Of a stretch of DNA of 51,433 bases, positions 29,101-37,487 are shown piece after piece. The position numbers were made by a program, and so were the translations under genes. The DNA comes from a virus. The DNA lies in the IMG/VR virus record IMGVR_UViG_3300031521_000097, positions 1 to 51,433 of that record, one strand, 5' to 3'. The notes beneath the pieces were generated by a model. It searched no databases. It was given only the letters and a program-made list of their open reading frames with translations, and was not told the origin of the DNA. Each line of letters starts with the position of its first letter. Within the stretch, counting starts at the first letter, position 1.

Positions 29101-29304
29101 TGATGTTTTTTTGAATTTGGCCGGTCTGTTGATCTCATAGTTAATCCCGTTTAACGTGGTGTAGTCGCCGACTCGCAGGTCAAGCGGTGAGCTGGTGGTC
29201 ACTCTTAGCGTGATCAAATCCTCCGCCATTAATCGCTTTTCCAGCTTGGTCTGGCTGTCAATTACAAGGTCATATATTTCGACTAAACCTCTGAATATTT
29301 TCAT
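26194..29304 (-). CDS. Tail tip protein with C-type-lectin-like (DUF1566) domain
   Basis: 1036 residues. The N-terminal 430 or so look like the baseplate hub/Tal-type tail protein: EKRLMAEDLITLRVTTSSPL, DYTTLNGINYEINRP, and a long beta segment (RYIRDSAISLHIGDIVTI). After a short coiled coil (KLTEAAAAAAAAGDN) and a beta region, residues about 660-830 are a DUF1566 domain (GGRIFWLSTDGKKGLI, DGFDDWFLPSEDELIAL, YWSSREWDWQQAVCI). DUF1566 has a C-type-lectin/FGE-like fold and binds receptors in other phages. The last 200 residues look like a carbohydrate-binding or coat domain. No peptidase motif is visible. Confidence 0.85.
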   Translation of the reverse strand: MKIFRGLVEIYDLVIDSQTKLEKRLMAEDLITLRVTTSSPLDLRVGDYTTLNGINYEINRPAKFKKTSDVEYNYEVQMEGTIYRLLDKLVQLNGKIEFYLTGSCADFINLIIDNINTIDTGWTKGTAIDDGLDTNWRTLYVNAQSCKQFMDTIASEFSGESVVVNKEISIVERVEHTTDLTFEVGKGKGLYELSRDSVDKENTVTRVFVYGSTRNIPTDYRNGEKRLIFHNPITLTNSLEDTSEYSKIVEKTVTFEGIYPRFTGTIGTVSADVLTISCPLMDFDLNEQLLPDTTAKVVFLSGDLMGQTIEVSKFDNVSNGLTLKPLTTGIIGTPIYPSAAFPPAAGDKFTFIDIKMPDSYIVNAEATLKLMGEKWLAYYSKARVKYTLTLDARYIRDSAISLHIGDIVTIIDSELGINSEIRITALSMSLDGKEITAEISNYKDEIWEKGINAALTDTIQKLTEAAAAAAAAGDNINNLNETFNNFNPGFDQITGLPKDNAALVAYLNSIGANKLVDVSSAIISGAIVWDQGLTYKATDINYKILGVTYTAQAKDIPLEAADANLSRIDTIYVDIFGNLEVATGTPAINPIGTILNSAYQLEVITVRIGPGALVPENVDITTVYNENIEWTTSATADTYVTIDFESLVEPLNGTKRIAIKIAVSNEALNAPLHFIGENYQGGRIFWLSTDGKKGLIAAVEDTALSAIYSRLSGSSNYSTGATGKAIGTGQSNSTLMLANSAAAGGAVKFCDEFTIDGFDDWFLPSEDELIALHFRRYEVGNFANKTYWSSREWDWQQAVCISFSDGAAHISKKNNSFSVRAIRAFDDTAVEPGSLIDSLTTTATKLTFAHTEALPVNEAILSLFIKSSKAWKVNSMLLIESFLGATKTGSVVISPATNLYGYKPADAGWQMIAVSLNRFATTRTTVDGFKISLAGSWLNNFELGIDDIRFQYSSIVAAKDEPANKTDYHFVENPDGVRVEFTTSSPYVPGSTQVSKNGIRQICGAGQDYTETDGKIIFAIAPKSTAGLICDYKTTG

Positions 29305-30083
29305 GCTCTAAGTGTTAGTGTGAATTGGCAAGCGTATTCAGTTATCCCGGAAACGTTAAACCCTCCTTTAATAAAAACGCTTTGTGTCGTCTCATCCGGG
29401 AATGTTAAAACTTTAAGCCCTGGCTGCGAAAGCAAACCGTGGAGCCGTCCCATTTTATTTGTCAGGTCCGCAAGGCTTGAGCTCAGCATTGTGCAATTCA
29501 GAACCGTTTCTTTGGGTTGTCTGTAGGCTGGGTTCGCATAGAAGTCAGTTGTTTTTATTTCGATCCTGGCTGGCGTGTCTATCTTCCCGGATGCGTAATT
29601 AACCACTATTCCAAAATCGTTTTTTAGGTTGTATCCTGCGAGCCGATATCCTGTCCCACCTGTTGCTGCTCCTGCTGCGATCGGAAACAAAACAATCGGC
29701 TGTCTGAACTTCGCCTCCATGTTGATGATTGTGTCGCTTAATTCGGCGATTTGTATTTCGCCGGTCAGGTAAACGGCAAACGTTCCGACCCTCGTTTCAA
29801 AGTTTAGGATCCCGGATTTGCAAAGCGTGACAAGACTGTTTAAATTAGTCAGGAGTGCTGCCCTTGTTGCTGCTCTCATTAATCCGCTGAATGAAACGTT
29901 CCGTCCTTCGTACTCCAGGTCTGCGGCCAGCACAAAAGATTCAATTTCTGTGCCCCATGTGTGCTCGGTTGTTCCTTTGCGATTTGGGAAGTCAAAGACT
30001 CCCGTCGTTGCGAGCGATTGTCCCGATGCTTGTATTGGCGTGATCCCGAAGGTGGCCAGGTCTATGTTGTTTATTTTATACAT
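29301..30083 (-). CDS. Distal tail protein (Dit-like)
   Basis: 260 residues, between tape measure and tail tip, the normal position of Dit. N-terminal beta-barrel signals (YKINNIDLATFGITPIQASG, EIESFVLAADLEYEGRNVSF) and a galectin-like C-terminus. It forms the ring joining the tail tube to the tail tip. The function is inferred from position and size. Confidence 0.78.
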   Translation of the reverse strand: MYKINNIDLATFGITPIQASGQSLATTGVFDFPNRKGTTEHTWGTEIESFVLAADLEYEGRNVSFSGLMRAATRAALLTNLNSLVTLCKSGILNFETRVGTFAVYLTGEIQIAELSDTIINMEAKFRQPIVLFPIAAGAATGGTGYRLAGYNLKNDFGIVVNYASGKIDTPARIEIKTTDFYANPAYRQPKETVLNCTMLSSSLADLTNKMGRLHGLLSQPGLKVLTFPDETTQSVFIKGGFNVSGITEYACQFTLTLRA

Positions 30084-30085
30084 TT

Positions 30086-33000
30086 TTATCCTCTCGAGGC
30101 TGTTTTGTTTACTGCTGAATCGATGCTTTTAAGGCTTACCCTCATCTCTTTTAGTGACTCTGTATTGTCGGCTGTTCTGAGCGTGTTGGCCGCAATTGAC
30201 AGCAAGGTAACCGATGATGTTCTGCTTAAATTTAGCGTTTCCCGGATGTCGAGTGCTGTTCGGTTCCAAAGTCCGACCAGCTCGCTGGCTGTGTCCTCTG
30301 TGATGGCTGCTGATACTTTGCCCGACATTGCTGTTGCAGATGATGGGGTCAGGTCAATTCCTGCGGCGGCGTAGGCGGCGTTTCGGCCATCTATTCCTTT
30401 TTGAGCAATAGTTTCATATTCCTTTTTCAGATCGGCCTTTTCTTTTTCGGTAAGGATTCCCGTTCCTTCTCCTGCGCTTCCTTCTCCCATCGCTTTGGTG
30501 AAGTTGACATACCATTGTTTCATTAATGGGGCCAGCTCTCCGTCGATCAAAGCGTTGACAATGGCGTTTCTCATGTATTCTTCGAAGTTGTCGGCAATGT
30601 CCGCCATCGTGGTGTCTGCGCTAAGCAATAAACTTTTAAGCGAGTCCTTTGCTGAATCGAAGGATAAATCTGTCAGCGATTCTCCCAGTAATTTTGTTGC
30701 GTCATCTAACTCTTTTCCGCTGTCGATAATCGTCTGCAGGTAGCCTCTTGTCTGGTCGTTAATTTTCGCCCACGCTTCAGGTACTTCCTCTTTTATTTTT
30801 TGCAGTTGTTCTGGGGAGAAGTCCAGGATACTCGTTGTATTTAGATCAGCTCCTGTAATGCTTTTTATTTTATCCTTATAATCAGTCAGTGCCACCTGGA
30901 GTTGGTGACCGAAAGAATGCGAATGAGCATCGTTTGAAGCAAGATATTCTTTGCCCAGATTCCTTGTTGCCTCTATTTGTTTGTTGATTAATTCGATCGT
31001 TTTTTCAGACTCAGACACGGCTGCTGCTCCTGAGAGTTCTTTTATTAAATCTTTGTGTACGGCGATTACGTCTTTCATTGTGGCCATTAAATCGTCGTAG
31101 TAATCGATGGTTGCCTGGGACAATGCGTGCGCTCCGTCCCCAAAAATGCCAGCTATTGTATTGCCTACACCTGCAAACGTTTTTATAATTCCAGTAACAA
31201 GCGTGAATGGTTTAGTGATGTCAATACTCGAGAGTCCGTCCATTGTCTGACCTATCCCATCGAGTGTTTTGGTTACTCCCTCACCTAAATTTACGCCCAG
31301 GTTGCTGAGCATGTCGACAATTTCTTTACCCGAATTGACAAGTTTTCCGCCAGCGTCACCAACCGCATTTACTGATTTGTTAAGGTCGGACAGAGAGTCC
31401 CTTCTTTTCTTCTGTGCGTCGGTTAGTTTCTCTGTTGCGTCGGTGATGTCTTGTGTTGATGCACCTCCGCTTGATTGCAGTTGGTTAAGCTCTTTTTGTG
31501 CTTCAGAAACGTTGTTACATGCATCTTTGTATTCTTTGTAACCGCTTATCAATTCAGATATTGGCGTTCTGTTTGAAATAGCATCGTTGAGTTTTATAAA
31601 TGCCCCAGAAACGTCTTTTAAATCCTCTTTAGAAATACTCCCCCCGGCGCTGGACAGGTATTGTTTTACTTTATCTCTAAATTTGTTTAGCGAGTCGGTT
31701 GATACTTTGTCAAGGTCCCCAAAGATTGACGCCCAATCGATGCTTTTCTGAAAATCATCAAGTGATAATTTACTGGTGTCTTTCTTCCATTGCTCGTCGA
31801 GTTGTGCGATTGCGGCTGTTTTCCCTTTGCCGTCTGGGGAGGATTGAAGGGCTAAGCGGTCAGCGTTGTATTGTTTATCGATCGCCTCTTTTTTTGCCGT
31901 GTAATCTTGATATTTAGCGAGCAGGTCCTCCAGTAATTTTGTTTCTTGTCCTGTGCGTACAAGGATGGAGGTGTTTGTCTGATCGGTAATTGTTTTTTGG
32001 TTTGCTGGAGTAAGATCGGCGGCTGTTTGCGTAGCTGGTGAAAACACGCCTTTTTTGCCTGACTGCTCCCATTTGTCGCGCTCTAATTGCTGTTGTTGTT
32101 CGATTAGGTCCTGGACCAATTTAGCACCTGCGAGCTTTTCTTTTTCACCGTTAAGTTTTAATTGCTCTTGGCTTTTTAGATATCCATCGTCTTTTATGCT
32201 TAGGATGCTTTGTTGATTTTCCAGCTCTGCAGTTCGCTGGTCCAATGCGTTTTTTTTGTCTGCGTTAAGCATTTTTAGGCTTGCGTCGGCTTTTTCCTGA
32301 GCTGTTTTCTTTTCTTTCTTTTCTGTTGCTTCGGCTGCCTTGTCTCCAAGTTGTTTGTTAAGTGCATCGATCACGCCTTGCTGTGCCGTGACTGCTTTGG
32401 CGGGATCCACTCCGACTGAAATTATTTTAGAAAGCTCTTTTTTTGCAGTTTCTATCTTTGCATTGATCGCGTCCTGGGATGCTTTGTCGGAGGCATTGTT
32501 AAGCTGGGCTGTTAGAATATTGATTTCCGCCTCCTTTGCCGGTTTGGCTTTGGTGGGGTCCATTGTCTTTAGCGATGCAAGCTCTTTCTCTGCGATGACC
32601 TTCTTTGCTTTTATTGCGTCGATCTGTGCCTGGTATGTGGTAAGGATGGGATCCTTTTTTTCTGCCGCATTCTTTTTTTCCTGCACTGTGAATGCCTTGT
32701 TTATTGCGTCGTTATCCTCGACAAATCCACCCAAAGCATCAGAGATAAGATTTCTTCCGTAATTAACCGCTCCGCCATTGTGGCTTTTGCCTTTTGAAAC
32801 CTCTTGTCCTAAGTCATAAAGCCATTGAAACAATTCCTGTTTTGCTTTTTTTGCTTCTACTGGATCGACTGCCAGTTTCACTTTTGCAATAAGTGGCTCA
32901 ACATCTTGATCGAATTTATAAGCCCGATCGGCTCCGAGTGATTCTTTTATTGCGTCATGAATTTCCGTTCTTCCTTTTGTTATGTCAGGATTATACTTTA

Positions 33001-34471
33001 CGCTTATTGCCTGTATTGATTCCTGTTTAACCTTGAGTGCGATGTTTTCTGCCAGCCCTGCGTTGACGATCTTTTGTGCCTCTCCCTGGTCTTTAGTCCC
33101 GATGAGCTCTTTCTGCTGTTCGGTGAGGTAGGTCCCATATTGAGTAAGGATTGCGTCTTTAGCTTTTTTCCATTCGTCGGTTCCTTTGGTTGCATGTCCC
33201 AACTCTGCGAATAGTTCGGAGACCTTGTCTTTTTCGTTGTCTATCTGAGTCGCAGACTTACTAAGCGCCTTCTCAAGATCGTTCTGGTATGTAATTACTT
33301 TATAAATGGCGTAGCCAAGCGCCACAACTGCCATTGCTGCCAAAACATAGGGATTAGCCAGGCTCGCCTTGCTGGTTGCCGCCGTTGATGTCTGGAGTGC
33401 ATCTTCTGCTGCGATGACTTGTGCTGTTGCCGCTACTCTCATTTCTGCCATTGCGACCGTATTTGCGGCCAGCGCTGTGGCTGCGGATGCTGATGTAACT
33501 CTTATTGCTGCGAGCTGGGCCTCTACGGCTGTTTCTATCGCTGCGTTTTTTACGACTGTAGCTGTGGCTGCTGTGGTTGCGGCCATCCTTACTCCCTCCG
33601 CGTAAGCGAAATACATTACCGAAACTTTATAGGCTCCGTAAATCAAAACCAATTCAGTGATAACGTCGCCGATCGCTTTGTAATTTTCGATTAATGTGGA
33701 AGCGCCCCCAACAACCGAATAAAGCATGCCCTTGTTGCTGTTGCCTATCTCGTTATACATGAATGCGAGTTTGTCTCCCAGGTTGCTCATTTGTCCTGTT
33801 AGGCTGGCGCTGATCAATGCATTCGCTCCTGCAACACCTTTCATTTCTCCAAGAGAAAGAATATATTTTTGTATGGCGCTGTTGGTGTTTTCGACGGTCG
33901 TCTTTTGCTCCTTAAACGAAAAAGTCACCCGGTCGCCATTAGCGCTGGCTTTGATTCCGAATTCTTTGAGCCGTTCAAATTGTCCGGTCTGAGCATCGAG
34001 CAACGCTTCGCCGAGCTGATCAAAACTTTTACCTGTGGAGCTGGCAAGGTCGCCCAGCTTGGTCATCTGTTCGTAGGTGGGAACAAAGCCCTGGTTTGCC
34101 AATTTGATAAAAGCGCCGGTGACCTCGTCGAGTTGAAATGGTGTTGTTGCTGCAAAGTTGGAAATCATCGCGAGTGCGTCGTTTCCTGCTGAATCTCCGA
34201 GTGTATTCCGCAGAACAATTCCGAACTTTTCAAATTTGGCGGTTGTGTCGAGGATTGTCTTTCCGATCATCCCAATTGATGCGATGGCTCCCATTGCCAT
34301 CATTCCAACCATCCCGGATGCCGCATTGAATGCATCCCCAATCCTGGAGCCTTGTGCGGCAGCTGTGTTTCCTATTCCGTGAAGTGTTGCGTTCGCCCTG
34401 GCTGCTCCTGCGTCGAGTGGCGTGGTGCTCAGGTCGACTGCAAAGTTTATTGATCCGTTGTCGCTATTCAT
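30086..34471 (-). CDS. Tape measure protein
   Basis: 1461 residues, the longest gene. N-terminal KFGIVLRNTLGDSAGNDALA and FQLDEVTGAFIKLANQGF are typical of phage tape-measure N-termini. Alternating hydrophobic stretches (IGDVITELVLIYGAYKVSVM and YVLAAMAVVALGYAIYKVIT) and long Lys/Glu-rich coiled coils follow (about residues 560-1000). It sets tail length; by the usual 0.15 nm per residue, about 220 nm, i.e. a long tail. It lies directly after the tail assembly chaperone gene. Confidence 0.94.
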   Translation of the reverse strand: MNSDNGSINFAVDLSTTPLDAGAARANATLHGIGNTAAAQGSRIGDAFNAASGMVGMMAMGAIASIGMIGKTILDTTAKFEKFGIVLRNTLGDSAGNDALAMISNFAATTPFQLDEVTGAFIKLANQGFVPTYEQMTKLGDLASSTGKSFDQLGEALLDAQTGQFERLKEFGIKASANGDRVTFSFKEQKTTVENTNSAIQKYILSLGEMKGVAGANALISASLTGQMSNLGDKLAFMYNEIGNSNKGMLYSVVGGASTLIENYKAIGDVITELVLIYGAYKVSVMYFAYAEGVRMAATTAATATVVKNAAIETAVEAQLAAIRVTSASAATALAANTVAMAEMRVAATAQVIAAEDALQTSTAATSKASLANPYVLAAMAVVALGYAIYKVITYQNDLEKALSKSATQIDNEKDKVSELFAELGHATKGTDEWKKAKDAILTQYGTYLTEQQKELIGTKDQGEAQKIVNAGLAENIALKVKQESIQAISVKYNPDITKGRTEIHDAIKESLGADRAYKFDQDVEPLIAKVKLAVDPVEAKKAKQELFQWLYDLGQEVSKGKSHNGGAVNYGRNLISDALGGFVEDNDAINKAFTVQEKKNAAEKKDPILTTYQAQIDAIKAKKVIAEKELASLKTMDPTKAKPAKEAEINILTAQLNNASDKASQDAINAKIETAKKELSKIISVGVDPAKAVTAQQGVIDALNKQLGDKAAEATEKKEKKTAQEKADASLKMLNADKKNALDQRTAELENQQSILSIKDDGYLKSQEQLKLNGEKEKLAGAKLVQDLIEQQQQLERDKWEQSGKKGVFSPATQTAADLTPANQKTITDQTNTSILVRTGQETKLLEDLLAKYQDYTAKKEAIDKQYNADRLALQSSPDGKGKTAAIAQLDEQWKKDTSKLSLDDFQKSIDWASIFGDLDKVSTDSLNKFRDKVKQYLSSAGGSISKEDLKDVSGAFIKLNDAISNRTPISELISGYKEYKDACNNVSEAQKELNQLQSSGGASTQDITDATEKLTDAQKKRRDSLSDLNKSVNAVGDAGGKLVNSGKEIVDMLSNLGVNLGEGVTKTLDGIGQTMDGLSSIDITKPFTLVTGIIKTFAGVGNTIAGIFGDGAHALSQATIDYYDDLMATMKDVIAVHKDLIKELSGAAAVSESEKTIELINKQIEATRNLGKEYLASNDAHSHSFGHQLQVALTDYKDKIKSITGADLNTTSILDFSPEQLQKIKEEVPEAWAKINDQTRGYLQTIIDSGKELDDATKLLGESLTDLSFDSAKDSLKSLLLSADTTMADIADNFEEYMRNAIVNALIDGELAPLMKQWYVNFTKAMGEGSAGEGTGILTEKEKADLKKEYETIAQKGIDGRNAAYAAAGIDLTPSSATAMSGKVSAAITEDTASELVGLWNRTALDIRETLNLSRTSSVTLLSIAANTLRTADNTESLKEMRVSLKSIDSAVNKTASRG

Positions 34472-35155
34472 ACAATGCTTTTCTTATTGCGTTTTTGTTC
34501 TTTGGATCGTCGGCGTTGATCACTTTCTGGTCGGCTGATTCTCCATCTTTGTTGTCGTCGTAACTCGGCAGGACGCTGCTGTACATTATCGTGTTGGCGT
34601 AGCTCATCTGGTATAAAACGTAATCAAACGGCAGTGTGTATCCTTTGGCGACTCCTGCGACTACTGCCCAGATGCTGTCATTTCCTCCGTCTCCCTGGTC
34701 GCCTTTGTCAGGTTGACCTCTATAAGGGAAACGGTAAAACCGAAAAAATAACCGATCTCCATTTTTTGGAGTAATCGCCTGGTCAATTCTGAAAGCTCGG
34801 ACGGTTTCATATTGTATAAAATTTCGGCAGCCAGTTCGCGTTGTTGGGTGGCGGCTGTCTTTTCCCTTGTGAACCATTTGGGCCAGGGTGATTGCTTTTT
34901 ATTGGGATCCGTTGCTCCTAAAATCAAAACGGCGACAATATCGCCAAGCACCCGGCAGTCTTTTGCGATTCTCAAGCTTTCTGGTAGCTCTTTCGTCGCG
35001 TCGAGTGTTACCTGTGGTAATTGCGCGACGAGCTCTGAAATGAGTATCAGCGTCGCTGTGGTTGGCGGCGTGACCTGGTATGTTTTTTCGCCGATCTTCA
35101 CTTCCTGCGATCTCTGCAGGATGGTGTCGGCTACTTTGGTTTCTATTTTTTTCAT
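34464..35155 (-). CDS. Tail assembly chaperone, frameshift product (GT-type, 230 aa)
   Basis: The upstream gene and a second frame that has no good start of its own are joined by a -1 shift at TTTTTTC (34742-34748), in the gene G frame TAT-TTT-TTC. The fused protein has 138 residues of the first product and 92 more: RFYRFPYRGQPDKGDQ, then AKGYTLPFDYVLYQMSYANT and NKDGESADQKVI. This is the layout of lambda G/GT and most siphovirus chaperones, just before the tape measure gene, which it helps fold and assemble. Confidence 0.83.
34661..35155 (-). CDS. Tail assembly chaperone, short form (G-type, 164 aa)
   Basis: Starts ATG 35155 and stops at 34661. N-terminal KVADTILQRSQEVKIGEKTY and LILISELVAQLPQV, a helical C-terminus with ELTRRLLQKMEIGYFF. 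It is the abundant unshifted product, with the slippery site near residue 136. Its start overlaps the upstream stop by 4 bases. Confidence 0.83.
   Translation of the reverse strand: MKKIETKVADTILQRSQEVKIGEKTYQVTPPTTATLILISELVAQLPQVTLDATKELPESLRIAKDCRVLGDIVAVLILGATDPNKKQSPWPKWFTREKTAATQQRELAAEILYNMKPSELSELTRRLLQKMEIGYFFGFTVSLIEVNLTKATRETEEMTASGQ
34742..34748 (-). other. Slippery site for -1 programmed frameshifting
   Basis: TTTTTTC on the minus strand, read T-TTT-TTC in the zero frame, an X-XXY-YYZ heptamer. No strong downstream pseudoknot was obvious by eye. Downstream there are 81 bases of overlap before the zero-frame stop. Confidence 0.8.
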
Positions 35156-35481
35156 GCTGGTTGGTAAGATTTTAAAGTCCCGATGATGGCGGCTTCGATT
35201 ATGTCCCGGATGAATGTCCGCTCTCCTGCTGGTAGTTTTGATTTGCCCAGGTCTATCAATAGAAATTCATCGCTGAGTAATTCGGCGCTGAGCATGTCTC
35301 TTTTGTCGAGTGTCGAAAACGGCGACGATTTCAGTCGGCTAACTGTTAGGCCGGTTGCGTGTAATATTTCGATCCGGTTTTTTTTCCTGGTATTGATCCG
35401 GTCATCGACGATTTGTTTGAATTTTGGCTTTGCCATTAAATCCTGGAGGCTGGCAAATTGTTTGTTCTTTTTCCAAAACAT
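35152..35481 (-). CDS. Hypothetical protein of the tail region, 109 aa
   Basis: Begins MFWKKNKQFASLQDLMAK, followed by a basic helical middle (RINTRKKNRIEILHATG) and a C-terminal RTFIRDIIEAAIIG. No family is recognised. It sits just after the terminator-like hairpin and before the chaperone, and overlaps the chaperone start by 4 bases. Confidence 0.7.
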   Translation of the reverse strand: MFWKKNKQFASLQDLMAKPKFKQIVDDRINTRKKNRIEILHATGLTVSRLKSSPFSTLDKRDMLSAELLSDEFLLIDLGKSKLPAGERTFIRDIIEAAIIGTLKSYQPA

Positions 35482-35519
35482 GGCGATTGGGTTTGTGTGG
35501 TTTTTTGAGTTAAAGAAAT

Positions 35520-35545
35520 AAACCCGGCTCTGATTGTCCGGGTTT
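35520..35545. terminator. Symmetrical hairpin, probable terminator or processing site
   Basis: AAACCCGG (35520-35527) and CCGGGTTT (35538-35545) pair perfectly over eight bases with a ten-base loop. It sits in the 73-base gap between the tail tube gene and the next gene. There is no long T run on the minus strand, so partial termination or RNA processing that lets the abundant tube protein be made in excess is plausible. Confidence 0.6.
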
Positions 35546-35554
35546 ATGTTGAAA

Positions 35555-36001
35555 TTAAACCTTTGTGTAAGGTTTGCTCAGTTCACCTAAGAGAGGCTCA
35601 ACTGCTGTAAAGGTATATTTCCACTTTTTACCTGTTTTGGCAGACCATGTTTCCTCAATAAGGACAGATGATTCATCGAAGATAAATCCTGGCAACAATA
35701 CATTTTCCGGCCCAAGACGTATAGCGTAATTATCGATTATAACGCCATTTACATCTACAATAGGCTTTGAGTTATCGCTTGCGTATATCTCACACACAAA
35801 CTTATATTCACTTGCTGTTGCTTTTTGTGCAACTAATGCTCCACCTTCTCCTTTAGCTGTTAGGGGTGTTCCTGGTGTGCCAGTAAACTGGCTGGAATCT
35901 TCGACAAGTGGTGTTAATACAGTCCAGACGATTGGCGCAACTCTAAGCGCACCAAGTACTCCGATTTCTACTTTGGGTTTACCCCATGACAATGTTGCCA
36001 T
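35555..36001 (-). CDS. Major tail (tube) protein
   Basis: I start at MATLSWGKPKVEIG (ATG 36001); the frame runs to 36046 but upstream residues look non-homologous. 148 residues, with VWTVLTPLVEDSSQFTGTPG, GGALVAQKATASEYKFVCEI and RLGPENVLLPGFIFDES, the beta-sheet pattern of a tail tube protein. It lies between connector genes and chaperones, and the hairpin follows it directly, as often for abundant proteins. Confidence 0.82.
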   Translation of the reverse strand: MATLSWGKPKVEIGVLGALRVAPIVWTVLTPLVEDSSQFTGTPGTPLTAKGEGGALVAQKATASEYKFVCEIYASDNSKPIVDVNGVIIDNYAIRLGPENVLLPGFIFDESSVLIEETWSAKTGKKWKYTFTAVEPLLGELSKPYTKV

Positions 36002-36012
36002 AATTATAATTT

Positions 36013-36420
36013 TTAAAAAGTAATTAATTGAAATTTGATTTTGCAATTGACAAAATGCTGACCGATGGCGTCTGCCGGGAATGTTTGAATTATCGCTCCG
36101 AGTGAAAAACGATAGGCGGTGGGGATTAGTCCCTGGATTATTGTGTTGGCGATTCCTTCCAATTGTCGAGTGCGAGAGCTGTTTTTAACGAGCACCCCGG
36201 CTCCTGCGTCAATGTCGGAAACGTAGATATTAAGGTTTAATATCCCCGTCTGAATCTGGTTATCTAATCCGGTCATAAAAGAAACGACGGCGTCCTCGCT
36301 GGTTGCGTTTATTGGCCTCATTCCATCTTTGTAAATGGTTCCCGTGATCGCTGCCTTGAGTGCGCTTGCGACGATTATCGCATAAACGTCTGCCTCTATT
36401 TCTCCGCCTGTTTTTCTCAT
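36013..36420 (-). CDS. Tail terminator-like protein
   Basis: 135 residues with an alpha/beta pattern: EADVYAIIVASALKAAI, GTIYKDGMRPINATSEDAVV, NLNIYVSDIDAGAG. By position between the neck protein and the tail tube, and by size, it may be the tail terminator/completion protein. The name is inferred; no strong motif is seen. Confidence 0.7.
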   Translation of the reverse strand: MRKTGGEIEADVYAIIVASALKAAITGTIYKDGMRPINATSEDAVVSFMTGLDNQIQTGILNLNIYVSDIDAGAGVLVKNSSRTRQLEGIANTIIQGLIPTAYRFSLGAIIQTFPADAIGQHFVNCKIKFQLITF

Positions 36421-36848
36421 GTTGTGAATCCGAGTGTGTTCATTAATTGTGGTACCATCTGTTCGGCCATCAATTCGGCGCTGCTTAAAACGTTAAAATT
36501 CCGGGCCTCGACTGCTGATGCATAAGTCATCCCTGCGACAACTATTAAGGCGATCCCGTGTGGAAACTTGGCGGCCAGCTTTTGAATCTCTGCTTTGCCG
36601 ATGCTGCCTCCGCCATTCGATTCAAACCCCGATTCTGAAACGATCACCCCGTCTCTGACAATTACAAACCCGATCGAGCCTCTTAAAAAACCGGTTACGT
36701 CATGATAGCTCCCGTTTGCCCTGGCTTCGTTTATGCAGGTGAATCCTACGTAATTGAAAGCGTTTATAATGGCGTTGATTCGTCGGTCGATCTGTTGTTT
36801 CAGGTAGGCGTTGATCTGTTCCTGTGGCGTGGTCTGGGTGATGCTCAT
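36417..36848 (-). CDS. Neck protein (HK97 gp10-like)
   Basis: Start ATG 36848 (the frame extends to 36878). 143 residues: helix QINAYLKQQIDRRINAIINA, then FTCINEARANGSYHDVTGFL and GSIGFVIVRDG, the pattern of gp10-like neck/tail completion proteins. It overlaps the next gene by 4 bases. Confidence 0.76.
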   Translation of the reverse strand: MSITQTTPQEQINAYLKQQIDRRINAIINAFNYVGFTCINEARANGSYHDVTGFLRGSIGFVIVRDGVIVSESGFESNGGGSIGKAEIQKLAAKFPHGIALIVVAGMTYASAVEARNFNVLSSAELMAEQMVPQLMNTLGFTT

Positions 36849-36849
36849 C

Positions 36850-37161
36850 TTAAACCATGATTTTGACTCGTCCTGCAATATCCAAAAACTGGCAGTCCTG
36901 AATCTGGAATTCTCCCAGGTCTTTGTTTTTGTCAGTAATCAGTTTTATCCGGTCAGCTTCAAATGGCTGCAGCTCGATAAGCACTTCGTATTTTGCCATC
37001 GTGAATTTGCCATCTTCGTACTTTCCTTTTTGGTTGTGCAGGTTGGTCTTGATCCAGCAATCAATCGGCTCGCTCCAATCCTCCGTTACTTGGATGGGAT
37101 CTCCGCTTGCGTCGAGCCCTCCGCCGGTAATGATTTTATATTGAAGTGTTCCGTTTTCCAT
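36850..37161 (-). CDS. Head-tail connector (stopper-like), 103 aa
   Basis: Short beta-rich protein: ENGTLQYKIITGGGLDASGD, TEDWSEPIDCWIKTNLHN, QPFEADRIKLITDKNKDLGE. Position between DUF6706 adaptor and gp10-like neck protein fits a head-closure (stopper) protein. Confidence 0.73.
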   Translation of the reverse strand: MENGTLQYKIITGGGLDASGDPIQVTEDWSEPIDCWIKTNLHNQKGKYEDGKFTMAKYEVLIELQPFEADRIKLITDKNKDLGEFQIQDCQFLDIAGRVKIMV

Positions 37162-37163
37162 CG

Positions 37164-37478
37164 TTACAAGAATTCGCCTTTATAGCCGTAGGTTGATTCT
37201 GTGTTGTCGAGCTCGATATAAATTTGCGCAGCCTCGTTTTTGAATTGGTCCCTTTCGAATTGTGAAAGACTAAAGGAAACACCGCCCTCTGAAATATTCG
37301 GAGCAACAACCAGCCATGCCATAACGTCCGCCTCTGCCATCCGGTAAGCCCGGGAATTTAAAACTGCTGCATCGGCTTCTGTAGTTAAGCTCAATCCCTG
37401 GCGAGCAGCGATCCGTGTAATGGTTCGCTGGCTCACCGGGTAATTGGTTATGCTCTTTAGTGCTTCGAGGATTGTCAT
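37164..37478 (-). CDS. Head-tail adaptor (DUF6706-like), 104 aa
   Basis: Helical protein MTILEALKSITNYPVSQRTI, AYRMAEADVMAWLVVAPNIS, SQFERDQFKNEAAQIY: the signature of DUF6706 adaptors in Bacteroidota phages. It binds the portal to start tail joining. Next gene downstream of the major capsid protein. Confidence 0.78.
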   Translation of the reverse strand: MTILEALKSITNYPVSQRTITRIAARQGLSLTTEADAAVLNSRAYRMAEADVMAWLVVAPNISEGGVSFSLSQFERDQFKNEAAQIYIELDNTESTYGYKGEFL

Positions 37479-37487
37479 CTTCTCAGA

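Noticed and set aside
34464-34877. Second tail chaperone as a separate gene
   Set aside because: Its only starts lie inside the first gene in shadow sequence; the slippery heptamer explains the frame better.
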